A DNA stretch of 64,000 nucleotides, taken from NCBI GenBank assembly GCA_037951105.1, contig JBAMJV010011008.1:1-64000 (forward strand), read 5' to 3'. Positions 45,004-55,292 of the stretch are shown here, in pieces; positions within the stretch are counted from its first letter, which is position 1; every line of letters begins with the position of its first letter. The stretch is from Echinarachnius parma. Taxonomy: Eukaryota; Echinodermata; Echinoidea; Clypeasteroida; Echinarachniidae. Under the pieces are notes generated by a model. That model saw nothing but the letters and a program-made list of their open reading frames with translations. It had not been told where the DNA came from and did not search any database. A program made the translations under genes and the position numbers.

Positions 45004-45323
45004 GGGGGGTGTTTCACAAAGATCCTAAGTTGAACTTATTCTCTAAGTTGGACATCAAAATTATGGTAAGCCATTTGTAGCCTGGGAATGAGGTATATTC
45101 AAAAGCAAAATTGCAAGTATTTTAGACTTTTCATACATTTTACATCAATAACATGAAATCTCCTTGATAATACAATATATTGATGATTTGAATCAACATT
45201 TTATGCCTTTTAAAAGAACTAAAAAAATAAATTAAAAAAGTTAAGAGAAACGAATGGCTTTCCATAATGTTTAAGTCCAACTTAGTGCTAAGTTTGACTT
45301 TGGATCTTTGTGAAACATCCCCC
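45004..45323. mobile_element. MITE, 320 bp, GGGTGTTTCACAAAGAT ends
   Basis: Left GGGGTGTTTCACAAAGATCC, right GGATCTTTGTGAAACATCCCC; inner AAGTTGAACTT and AAGTCCAACTT also mirror each other. Longer relative of 21097-21227. Confidence 0.85.
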
Positions 45324-46991
45324 AGCTCCTCGTCATATCAACGTTTCATGTAGATCATGTATATGATTGTCATTTAATTCAAGCTTTCTAAGAGGCGCTT
45401 TCTAACTTTGTTTGTGTCTTCTTCTGTTTGCAAGTTTTGATAAAGAGTCTATGATAAAATACATATATGTTATAGGGACCTTCATCCTAATAGCCATTAA
45501 ATAGTTTGAGTATTTCCTTTTTACACATCTAATTATTTCAATGACAATAGGAGAAATAAACGAACTGAAATAAATTTGAATTCACGACGAGACACTAATA
45601 TATTTCGATTCACTAGTAAATTTCAACTTTATGAATTTACGTTGACCATGTGTTATTTGATGTACATGTAGGCCTATGCATTTTGAAAAAAACAATTTAC
45701 ATAAATAATCTGAACTGAACTGTAAAAGTAACATTACAGACTATGACGCTATGGTGGTCGTAAGGTATAATGCGCCCAAATAAAATGGTTTATTTATAAT
45801 TTTGTTACCTTCCCGATTGTAAATTCATACGGAAGAGTAATTTTACCACTTGTCCCTTAACCATACCACTGTCTTAATCTATAGTGCAGTAAAATATGGC
45901 ACAATTAGTGGCTGCACTATTCCAACACTCGTCATGTTCTCAATATAATGAATTGACATTGACATTTCCATTTAACTGTAGATATCAAAATGTGAAAAAC
46001 AAACAATGTTTTCTGGAACGACCAATTAATGCCAGTTTCTCAAGTTTTAATTTGATGAATACATGATTATTTCATTGCATCTAACAAAAGTGCGTCTAAA
46101 TAACCAACAGATAAATACAAACAAATATCTACACATGCACACAATTACAGAGGAACCTCATTATAACAAGGTCCCTGGGACCGTGGAAATGTACTTGTTA
46201 TAACAGGTATCTTGTCATATCAGGGTACAGCCCCACAGCCAGGGGGGGGTGCGTCGGGTGGGTACACACACCCAAATTCAGAAAGGTCCACTTTCTATCG
46301 GTCACGACCATCTAAATCAGTGGTCTCGTGCAATGATCTGTCTTGTTAATGACCCCCCCCCCCCCCTCCTGCTTACACCACTCAATCAGTGGTCTCGGTC
46401 CCGTTTTTTGTAAATTATGCACCCCCCTTGAAAAATCCTGGCTACAGGCCTGGGGTATAAAAAACAGTTGAATATTTAGAGCTTCGAAAAGAAGAATTTA
46501 CTTCCTCTATGAGAGGGTTCTGCTTTGTCAGAGCTCCTTTTAACGAGGTTCCTATGTAGATGAAAACACAGACACTCAAGGATGAATACAAGAATTTAAT
46601 TTCAACATGACTTTGTCAATGTCCAATGTATAACATGTGTCAGGAATACAAAGACTTTTGAATGTAAAAAAAAGAAAAAAGAAGCAGTTGGTACTGATTC
46701 TTATAGTGATCCATTAACTTTGAGTCAAAATCAACTTATGTGATAAAAATCTGACATAAATTGTCACTTGTTTTGAGTTTTTCACTTTGTAAACAGTGTT
46801 CGTTTTCTTACAATTACATTGGTAAATGATTGAAGTCTCAAATATCACTTTTTGAAGAAATCTAATGAAGTTCATAGATCACTTTATGCAAACAAAGATT
46901 ACATACATTTGCAAGTTTGCCAAGTTACCATGTGCATTTAAAACAGTGACATGGACGATTTCAAAAGGTTTATTTCTTGCACGGCTTAATC

Positions 46992-47318
46992 TAGCCATGT
47001 TGAAATGTAACGGAACAGGAAAGAGAGACACCACTATGTATTCTAGTAGAGGTTAAATTATGTTTTTTTTTTAATTTCTGGCATTGCTTTTAATAATCTA
47101 ACAAAAACACAGGATAGAGATGGTTCTATGAATTCTGGTAGATCTCTAAGTTGCATCAACCTTATTTGCACTGTAACAGAACAGGAAGAGACATCGCTAT
47201 GAATTCTGTCATTCTAAAATTCCAGCATTGCTTTGATCTAGCTATGTTGCACTGTAATGCAACATGGAAGTGAGGTGTAATTGCTATGATTTATGGTCGA
47301 TCTCAAATTTTTGGTTTA
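46992..47318 (-). pseudogene. Four decayed copies of DHFR exon 5 and its 3' flank
   Basis: Segments near 46992, 47105, 47161 and 47236 match the true exon region at 47766-47836. Shared words are TTGCACTGTAACAGAACAGG, ATCGCTATGAATTCTG and GGTAGATCTCAAATTT (plus-strand spelling). Each copy covers only the last codons plus 3' UTR-like sequence and none can encode the exon. A short element and a MITE now separate them from the real exon. Confidence 0.75.
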
Positions 47319-47336
47319 TTACTAGCATTGCTTCAC

Positions 47337-47418
47337 TTAACCCCTTGACTACGGGACCCGAGTGGGCTGCTTTACAATGTCTATATGGGGATTTCAGAGT
47401 CTCAAAGGCAACGGGTTA
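47337..47418. repeat. Short interspersed 80-bp element
   Basis: TTAACCCCTTGACTACGGGA at left and GGCAACGGGTTAA at right; the core matches the copies at 9878 and 27329. It directly abuts the MITE that follows. Confidence 0.8.
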
Positions 47419-47767
47419 AAGGGATGCCTGTAAAGTGTCTAACGCCACGAAAATCGTTTCTCTTCTACCGTGTTGTTTAGCTTATGGTAAGAGAAGAATA
47501 AAATAGGGTTAGATTTTTTCAAATGCCCCTTTAGTATGACGATATCTATCATTCAGCTCAAAAGCGTTAATTAGCGGTCATAAACCTCATAAACGTCCGT
47601 TGTAAAAGCTTACGCATATTTTCGCTTTTTTAACCAGGAAAGCAGTGTTCTTTTTCAATGAAACTTTCACAAATCATTCGAACATATCTTACAATGATTT
47701 TGGTACAGGATTGAAGTCTCAAATGTCATTTTGGGCAATATCTGACACTTTACAGGTGCACCTTTAA
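47416..47767. mobile_element. MITE, 352 bp, TTAAAGGGATGCCTGTAAAG ends
   Basis: Left TTAAAGGGATGCCTGTAAAG-TGTC, right GACACTTTACAGGTGCACCTTTAA. It ends 42 bp below the DHFR stop codon, so it lies in or just after the DHFR 3' UTR. Confidence 0.8.
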
Positions 47768-47808
47768 GCTTTGTTGCACTGTAACAGGAACAGGGAATAG
47801 AGGCGTCG

Positions 47809-47884
47809 CTATGAATTCTGGTAGATCTCAAATTTGTACTGGATGCCTTTCTCCTCCTGGACCTCTTGGTTCACAGCTGGATCC
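47809..47884 (-). CDS. DHFR: DHFR exon 5
   Basis: Acceptor ACCATTCAG. Encodes [20 protein letters not shown] then YQNS and TAG. QEEKGI-YKFE is the family C-terminal signature. Confidence 0.95.
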
Positions 47885-50800
47885 CTGAATGGTCAAAGGT
47901 CAAGAGAGATGAAGTATATTATCAAGAAGGAAAAGTAAACTCTAAAACATTTTATTTCATTTATTCATTAATTTCAGATAATACAATGTAAAGAGGTACA
48001 GTGTGAACATTGACATTTGCCTTTGAAGCAATTTGCTTGTTAATGGCAAACCCAAGTTGACAAAAAAAAAAGAAGAAAAAAGAAGAAAAGAAAGAAAATC
48101 AATAAAGATCTCTCATTTGCATTTGTTTGGTTAATTTTTGTTGGCAATGCAAAATTTCTCTTGGCTTTTGAGCAAGTGAGTAAGCCTACATATTTTTTAG
48201 ATTTGCATTACCACTAAGAAAAAAAAAAAAAAAAAAACACAAACATTTTTGCTGCCAACTGATCTTGGTATTCTTGATCTGACAGTATTCTGATGTGTTC
48301 ACTGAGTGATGTGCAAACGATTTATGATCAATTAATTTCATATGGCCAATACAAGTAGTGAGCAATAATGCAAAGTAGTATTTGCTGAACTAATGCATAA
48401 TGTTTATACACAACTAAAATAACCTGCACTTTTGCAGATTTGACAAACTTATCATAAATATCTCTATAATGAAGTGGACATTTGAATACACAAAAATGGT
48501 TTCATACTTCTATTTATAGTAAAAAGGAATACAGAGAACCATACAAAAAAGTAGATTTGGAAGTGAACATGGTCAATTCTGATAGAGTTGCTACATCTCG
48601 TTAAGTGAAAAAATAAGCAAAGAAAACAGGATTTCTCCTAGTTTTGAACCGGAGACCTCTAAATTGCTAGACTGGTGCTCTACCAGCTGAGCTGGTGCAG
48701 TGTTCGTCCCTGAAACCCTGATTAGCTTTTCGTTGCTCGCGTGGTCAGAAGCTTATGTTTGAAATATTAATAGATCTATATCTTTAATGCCAAGGGCTGA
48801 CTTTGATACTTACGTGACAAGCTGGAATCTGTTGGTATCAAAGTCTGGGAAGAACGTGTCGCACTCAAACTCCTTCAGGACTCTGGTCAGGTAGATCCGA
48901 TGGCAGAGGGTGGAGTTCACTCCATCCTGTCAACACAAGAATGAAAACTCATTATAATATACAGTCAGACCTGTCTTAGTGGCCACCTGTCTAAAGCAGC
49001 CAACCTGCCCATAGTGGCTAACAAAAGTCATCAGGAAGATACGATGGCAGATGGCTCCATCTTGTGAAGACACAAACAAATGATAATGTTATCTGACTTG
49101 GTCAAATACGAGTCACTGATTGGCTAAAGGGCAATTCCAAGCAAACGCCGTGACGGTCAGAGGGTGTTTCTCACAATGAAAGTCCAAATAACTCATAAAA
49201 TCTAAATATCTAGAACCAACTTTTGATATGCATCTGTAACCACTATCCTACCAATAATTTACAATAGGCAAGAAAACCAAAATTCCCAATAAATTATTAA
49301 TTATGAATATCAATATCTGCCGTAACGCCGTGACGGCAAAAAGACATGGGTTTCTTACATGCTAAGAAACTAAGTAAACTCTGTGAACTACAGGAACATT
49401 TTGCACTTTTGTCACATTGATTCTTTGTACTAGACATCAAGGTAGAACATCCAAATAAAAATGTAGAAAAAATCCAATGCTCATAGTAAATATGATATCA
49501 TAAATGTATCTATGCACTGTAACGCCGTGACTGTAACGCCGTGACCTTTGAATTGTACATGTTATATATATGGGAGATATTGAAGAGATGAATAATATGA
49601 TATAATTTTAATGTAGTGATCCAGAATCAATAAAGAACTAGATGAATGGGTGATATAACCAAGATGCTATTAAATGATCATCCGCATGACACAAATTTGC
49701 AGCACAGCGCCCTCTATTGATCAAAAAATCTTTTAGGACATAATTGAAATTCTTATCTATTTCAGAAGTTAGTTAATGGAACCATCAAATATTAAAACCA
49801 AAATACATACTCAAATGTAACAATGAAATATGAGACCTTTGACATCTGACCTTTGACCTTGTTTCTCAAAATAACATACAAATGTTTAATTTTTGGTCTG
49901 CACAGTGCATATTTGCAAGTGATTTGTTTCATGTAACATGATTTCAGAGTTAGTAAATGTTTGTTTTTGAATTGGTAATTATCCGAGTGACCTTTGACCT
50001 GTGCCCCAAACAGTTTCAGAAAATTGTCTTTTACCTACAGTACTCTTTCTAACATTGATTCTGGAACTTAATTGTGAGAACAAAAAACAACAACAATATT
50101 TTGACCTGTTGACCTATGACCTCCCATGACCCCATTCCCTAATCAGGTCATATACTTCACTGGACGCATACCAGTATTATTATCATGTTATCCTTCAAGG
50201 ATTCTCAAACTATCTTGATAATAATATAATTTTTGCATATTTGTTAGCTATGTGACCTTTGACCTTTGACCTCATGGACCAAAATCATATCCAATAATCC
50301 GTACCTCTAAATACATGGATTGTACAAAGTTTGAACGAAATCCATCCAACAATTCTTGAGATATTGCAAAAAAAAGAACACTGATGTACAGATGCACATA
50401 CAGACAGACGGACATACAACCCATACACATACATGACTCGGGTAACTTTGAGATGGAAACATTATCAACTGACCCTATTCATATAATTATAGCATGAGCA
50501 ATGCCCAAGCATACCTACAAAAAAGATCTTACACAATTTGATTATGTCTACTGTGTTATGTCAATGGGAATCCAGTAGGTAGCGTCACGGCGTTACACAA
50601 AACGTAACGCCGTGACCAAATTGATATTGATTATATTAATAAGTGGTAAAAGATAATGCTGCTATTCAGCATGCATATTATAGCCCTATGGGCTAATACA
50701 GAGAAAACAAAAAATTATTTCATTCCCATTCATATTTTTCCAGAAATATTAAAAATATCTGTTTTTAGTGTAACGCCGTGACATATTAATGATTGTAAAT

Positions 50801-53800
50801 GAGACAGTCACTGAAGCGGAACGAAGAGCGAAAATGACGAAATTGATATTTATCTGAAAAATTGTAGCAATGATCCTATCAACACTGAAATAAAATTTTA
50901 TGAAAACTCCTTTTCGCAGTTCTTTTATGCTTAATATTTAATTGAATGTTTTGTGAAAATAACTGAAAATTAATTCATGCTATATATTAACAATAAAATA
51001 ATAGTTTACAATTTTTTTTTTCAAAAACAAAATACATTTTTGGAAAGTTCAATCTTTTAGCTTTCATTTGATACCAAATTTGTTATGGTACAACGAATTT
51101 GAAAAATCAGTGGTTATGTCAATGTTTGCTTGGAATTGCCCTAAACTCAGTCTCGTGATGTCATGTGACTTAATTCAGTATGTTCACCGCATAACTGTTA
51201 TGTCTCACACCTCAGAGTGGCGAATGATCACACTTAAACTCCTTCAAGACTCTGGTCAGGTAGATCTGATGGCAGAGGGGAGAGTCAACACAATAATAAA
51301 TGATCATAATAACATACAGTCAATCCTGTCTTAGTGGCCACCTGTCTATAGCAGCCAACTGACCTATAGTTACTAACAAAAGTCATCCTCTGCTAAGAAA
51401 AACAATGTTATGGAACCTGTCTAAAGGGGTCACCTGTCTACATTGGCCATTTTTCTTATTTCCCATTGGTGGTCACTATACACATGTTTGACTTTATTTA
51501 TATAGTAGCACCTCATCATCTCTCAGGGCTTAATAGCTAAATACATGTTCTTCTTCTACCGGGTCCCAATTTATACACTTGAGTATAATAGGGCAGCAAA
51601 AGTGGATTAATTGTCTTACTGAAGGACACTGGTTTCAAACTCGGCACCCCACTAAAATCAGGACCATAAATACCTATTTTTTAATAAAAGATAAAATTGT
51701 GGTGGCCTTTTGAGCACACAAAATCAATAGCCGTTACACGGGTCCTAAATGTTATTTGCCTGAAACAATGGGTTTCAGGCAAATAACATTTAGGACCCAT
51801 CAAAATTTGAATTTGTTCATTTCACTTGCACGACAGGTCAACCAGGAAAACAGGATATTTGTTCGCATTGCCTACTAAGATGATGTTAGACTTACCTTAT
51901 AGACACCACTGCCACCAACTAGCCACAAGAGGTCAATGGTGTCGGAGAGCGGAGGGGTCGAGCACAGCTGGACTGCAGAGGCCAAAGATGGACACAGATG
52001 GTCAGCACCTTCTGGACATTCCCTGACAAATGGAAACAAAAAATAATGATAAAAGTATGTTTGATTCCTATAGTGCCTAATATGCAATCACCTCTACGCG
52101 CTTTACATTTTTATACAAAATGAACTCACTTCCATGAATACATTACACGTTATAACATAATTTTCTTATTTTAAGATTAAAATCATGAATTCATGCATTT
52201 ATGTTGGCCTCAAAACATATATCTATTTTTATACTACAATTAATATAAAATTTGTTTGTGAAAAGGGATAAATATACATAGAGATTGATTTCACCTCAGT
52301 TTGACAAAATAGAGTTCCTTTACTCTCATAGTGCTTGCTGAGCTATAGTCTATACCAAAGACCCAATAGAGATCTAGTTTTGACAGGGTTAGTAATTAAG
52401 GACCTTAAAAGGGGGTCCTTTCACTCTCACAGTACTTAGACTTAGTAATGAAAAGAATGCTGATATTGAAAACATGTAATAACAAAGGGGTAAAAAGGCA
52501 GTGGCGTAGCTACGGTGGCAAATGCCCCCCCCCCCCCCAATAATTTGACAAAAAACATTTAGAAGACACATGATAGGAAAATCTGTGCAAAAATAAGGAA
52601 ATACATTTTAAGGTGTTCCCCCCTCCCTCAATCAGTCCGACCATGCTACGCCACTAAAAAGTAATTCGAACTGGCCACAGGGAATAGGCCAAGTGCTAAT
52701 GTGATGCCCTGACTTACTGTAGAGAGCTGCTCAGGACGATGTTGACCCGATCCTTGAGCGGTCTGAACTTCTCTGGAATGGAGAACCACGTCTTTCGGCC
52801 CATAATCACAGCATTCTTCATCCCTTCAACATTGGGAGTCGTCGTCATCTTCTCAAAATATGCCATCTCCTGCCTAGAAAATTGATATTTAATAATTATT
52901 TTTAGAAAATGATGTGATGTGATGTGATGTGAAAGTGGAAACAAGAATGTGGTTACAAAGTTAAGGATAATCTGGAATTGAACAAAACTTCTCAAATAGG
53001 CATGATCTCCTGCCTAGAAAATTAATTCAATAATAATTTTTAGAAAGCGACAACAAAATAATGTGATTTCAAGGTTTAATTTGGAATGAAAATAAAAACA
53101 TGTCTTTCTAGCTGCCACTAATCACTATTATTCCTCCTTTCAACATTGAGTGTCGTCGTCATCTTCTCAAAATATGCCATCTCCTGCCTAGAAAGGATTA
53201 TCATTCGTAGAAAGTGAAAATAAGAAAAAGAGGATTTCAAGGTTTGAGATAATCTGGATTCATGGAAAACCACGTCTTTCTGCAAATGATCAGTGCCGCT
53301 TTCTTCTTCCATTAATTGTCATCTTCTCTTCGACTTAATTTGTCACCTCTTGGCTCTTGGCTTGAAACTTATATTTGTAGAAAGTGTATAAACAAGAACA
53401 TGATATTGATATGAAGGTTTAAGATAATCTGGAATGGAAAAATACATCTTTCTGCAAATGATCAGTGTCGCTTTCTTCTTTCCTTCAAATATATTGTTAT
53501 TGGGCGTGTGTCTGTGCAAGTCAACAGTCAAGTCTGAAGAAGAGGTTAACTCATAACTGCATGCCAAATCGATGGGCAGGGCTCCTCAAAACGTTTATAA
53601 CACAGTCAAACCATATCACGATATCCCCTTCATTTCATACAATATAGTATATACTGCGGCTCACCCTACATTCACATTGAACATACACATGTTTTATAAC
53701 ACTTTTAATACAGATTCAACAAAAATAGCTAGCAACGCGCTGGATATCAGGTGAGTATGCTGCCGAAGCTCCCGGCGATCCGGGGGCAACCAACCGGTGT

Positions 53801-53953
53801 TAGCCGCTGTCAGTGGCACTAATGAATGTATGCAAGCAATCAACATGAATTATATTACCTTAGTCTCCATGGTAGTTTATTGTTGATTCCAATTCCCATG
53901 TTCCCATTGCTGGTGCAGGCGGCTGCGATGAGATTAAAACGTTTCTCAGCCAT
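47809..53953 (-). CDS. DHFR: Dihydrofolate reductase
   Basis: Complete five-exon gene: 53953-53859, 52873-52718, 52022-51896, 48926-48814 and 47884-47809 (TAG); 567 nt, 188 aa, against 187 for human DHFR. All introns are GT-AG and phases agree (2, 2, 0, 2). It reduces dihydrofolate to tetrahydrofolate with NADPH, feeding thymidylate and purine synthesis. Visible motifs: the N-terminal strand [12 protein letters not shown] with [13 protein letters not shown] (active-site loop), Glu34 (human Glu30) in [30 protein letters not shown] (cofactor and folate contacts), VGGSGVYK (NADPH loop), and [11 protein letters not shown] at the end. No targeting extension is seen, so it is probably cytosolic. 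Exons 2, 4 and 5 each have decayed tandem copies nearby; the functional exons are intact. Confidence 0.97.
48608..48760 (-). mobile_element. tRNA-derived SINE in DHFR intron 4
   Basis: The minus strand reads GCACCAGCTCAGCTGGTAGA with GCACCAGTCTAGCAATTTAG and GGTTCAAAAC (tRNA-like A and B boxes), followed by TTTCTTTGCTTA. Same family as 35596-35753, including the outer TCAGAAGCTTA block. The B box is worn, so this is an older copy. Confidence 0.7.
48814..48926 (-). CDS. DHFR: DHFR exon 4
   Basis: Acceptor TTGACAG, donor GTAAGT. Encodes [20 protein letters not shown] then [17 protein letters not shown], matching human [20 protein letters not shown]. Confidence 0.95.
48960..49033. mobile_element. 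Truncated TACAGTC-family MITE
   Basis: Begins TACAGTCAGACCTGTCTTAG and is cut short at AAAAGTCATC where the exon 4 fragment copy begins. Confidence 0.75.
49030..49080 (-). pseudogene. Fragment copy of DHFR exon 4 acceptor end
   Basis: AAGATACGATGGCAGATGGCTCCATCTTGTGAAGACACAAA-type sequence aligns with the exon 4 start region at 48893-48935. Only about 50 bp remain. Confidence 0.6.
49128..51143. mobile_element. Two-kb element with GTAACGCCGTGAC motifs
   Basis: Ends AGGGCAATTCCAAGCAAAC and the reverse complement GTTTGCTTGGAATTGCCCT form 19-bp terminal inverted repeats. Inside, GTAACGCCGTGAC or close variants occur about seven times (49146, 49322, 49519, 49532, 50583 inverted, 50600, 50770), clustered towards the ends. 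TGACCTTTGACCT-type words recur near 49840, 49990 and 50250. No transposase frame is visible, so it is probably non-autonomous. It sits in DHFR intron 3 beside exon 4 copies. Confidence 0.7.
51216..51300 (-). pseudogene. Decayed copy of DHFR exon 4
   Basis: AAACTCCTTCAAGACTCTGG followed by TCAGGTAGATCTGATGGCAG matches the exon 4 coding region (48869-48909) closely, but the rest is lost. As with the true exon, a TACAGTCAANCCTG-family MITE follows at about the same distance, so exon and flank were duplicated together. Confidence 0.75.
51315..51497. mobile_element. TACAGTC-family MITE, 183 bp
   Basis: Ends TACAGTCAATCCTGTCTTAG and ATACACATGTTTGACTTTA are worn inverted repeats. Interior of GGCCACCTGTCTATAGCAGC words as at 44592. 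Confidence 0.75.
51740..51798. repeat. Perfect hairpin, 27-bp arms, 5-nt loop
   Basis: GGGTCCTAAATGTTATTTGC (and seven more bases) is followed after a 5-base loop by its exact reverse complement ending CATTTAGGACCC. No mismatches. Confidence 0.95.
51896..52022 (-). CDS. DHFR: DHFR exon 3
   Basis: Acceptor TTTGTCAG, donor GTAAGT. Encodes [19 protein letters not shown] to [12 protein letters not shown]. Corresponds to human PPQGAHFLSRSL to VGGSSVYK. Confidence 0.95.
52500..52655. mobile_element. MITE, 156 bp, AGTGGCGTAGC ends
   Basis: AGTGGCGTAGC at left and GCTACGCCACT at right are exact inverted repeats; a C run follows the left end (about 52526-52538). Related G/C-run elements start at 39245. 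Confidence 0.85.
52718..52873 (-). CDS. DHFR: DHFR exon 2
   Basis: Acceptor TTTTCTAG, donor GTAAGT. Encodes [17 protein letters not shown] to NIVLSSSL, the most conserved part of the enzyme. Confidence 0.96.
53000..53490 (-). pseudogene. Decayed tandem copies of DHFR exon 2 in intron 1
   Basis: The best copy (about 53110-53200) keeps the CTAG acceptor and the frame [16 protein letters not shown] and then breaks. Further fragments near 53265 and 53440 keep the ACCACGTCTTTC (KTWFSIP region) block. A short acceptor-only piece lies near 53003. Flanking intron words (GGTTTNAGATAATCTGGA, TAGAAAGTG) are duplicated with them, giving units of about 150-230 bp. Confidence 0.85.
53859..53953 (-). CDS. 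DHFR: DHFR exon 1
   Basis: ATG at 53953; encodes [13 protein letters not shown] to NNKLPWRL. Donor GTAATA, weaker than the others. The start is set by alignment with the family N-terminus. Confidence 0.94.
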
Positions 53954-54016
53954 GATTCCTCGACTTTGAAGTTTAGTAAAATCTTTCGTATGAAATTTCG
54001 TCGCGTAGTTTTCGTT

Positions 54017-54034
54017 TATCTTCGGCGCGCCAGG
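54017..54034 (-). promoter_or_regulatory. E2F-like site upstream of DHFR
   Basis: TGGCGCGCCGAA on the minus strand, about 70-80 bp upstream of the ATG. Mammalian DHFR promoters use a paired E2F site of similar core. A second GGCGCGCC lies near 54275. Position fits; the match is approximate. Confidence 0.3.
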
Positions 54035-55008
54035 TTAGTCTTGGTCTCCAATCATCCTCTATGCTTTGAATGAAAACATGTCAAGTAATATAATTATGAA
54101 TATTTGTAATTAGATATGGTTCAAATTTTATTCATTTACATGTACATCTAATAAAAACAAGATATTGGATCAGTGAAATAGTTTGATGACCTATAAATAT
54201 GTTCTTACCATGTAATTTCAAATTGTAAACATTGAACATGAAATAATGTAAAGCATTGAGATTAGCCTACGTAAGGCGCGCCGATAATCACATAAATAAC
54301 AACAACAACATGCAGCATGATGCACTGATGGGAAAATGAAAGGTTGATACAATTACAAACAAAGATCATGTTGAGGACAGAGTCTCAGAGGTTTTCATAA
54401 CTTATTCGGGCAACGAGGGGTGTTTCGGACAAAAGCTTGCCCAACCATGCATTTGGGGGCAAGACGCGAGATATATTATATAAATGGATGATTTCACAAT
54501 ATTATAAGTGAAGTCGACAAGAGTTGTCGATCGACTTCACTAATTTTGTGGATTGGGGATTCTCGTATTGAAGCAGAAAGGTACAATTCAGCTGAAACAC
54601 TTGGGTGTGGTCGTATATACATTTCACATAGCTTATCAATATTTTCAGAACTAGATTGAAAAGTTTGACAAAAACAAGTCATTCTGTAGATCGAGGTCAT
54701 GGATGACGTAGACTGAAAAATGGGGTATCAAAGTTCGATATAAAAGTAAACCCCATGTATAATAGAGTTGGTATTCAGGTTCTGCCTATGAATGACGGTG
54801 CATTATACCATGCCCACACATCTTTTCGACAATTTGTCCTTATAATATAGGAGCCTGCCTCGATTTACACTCATCACTGGCGTTCTGGTGGGGGGGGGGG
54901 GGGGGGGGGGGTTGCCCCCCAAAACTTAAATTTCAATCATGGCTTATATCTAATTCGATACCAGTGATTGAAAAAGGGGTATTTCTTTGGACAAGATAAC
55001 TCAGATTT

Positions 55009-55096
55009 GACTTCATGTCAAGTCAAATATCCTTTCTATTACCCACATTATAGTTAATGTGGGTAATAGAAAGGATATTTGACTTGACATGAAGTC
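55009..55096. repeat. Perfect hairpin, 42-bp arms, 4-nt loop
   Basis: GACTTCATGTCAAGTCAAAT and the following 22 bases are repeated as an exact reverse complement after the loop TAGT. No mismatch over 42 bp. Confidence 0.95.
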
Positions 55097-55292
55097 TGTA
55101 CATGTCGGTATTTACTGCTTAAGCCCCGGTTGCATGTAGTTATACAAGTCCAAAAATGCAAAAGCTCCATACTGTGGGAGGGGCCCCCGGGATCATATCA
55201 ATAAAAACTACAGTATTTGTTTTGTTCAAGTTTCTCATATAATGTTTGTTTATGATCATTGACTTATTAAATATTTAATTCATCCTTTATAG

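Larger units (their letters stand above)
41312..46980. other. Intergenic space between amylase promoter and DHFR 3' end
   Basis: No gene supported. Holds G runs near 41350 and 42311, MITEs at 42970, 44592 and 45004, an ACAT microsatellite at 44341 and a GCC-AGG/CCTGGCTAC-bounded G/C-run element around 46220-46455. Otherwise AT-rich unique sequence. Confidence 0.6.

Noticed and set aside
48640-48715. tRNA gene on the minus strand
   Set aside because: The tRNA-like A and B boxes are part of a SINE: the family has a second copy at 35596 with the same tail and flank, and the stems do not pair as in a functional tRNA.
55009-55096. microRNA precursor
   Set aside because: A perfect 42-bp stem with a 4-base loop is unlike the bulged stem and larger loop of animal pre-miRNAs; template switching or artefact fits better.
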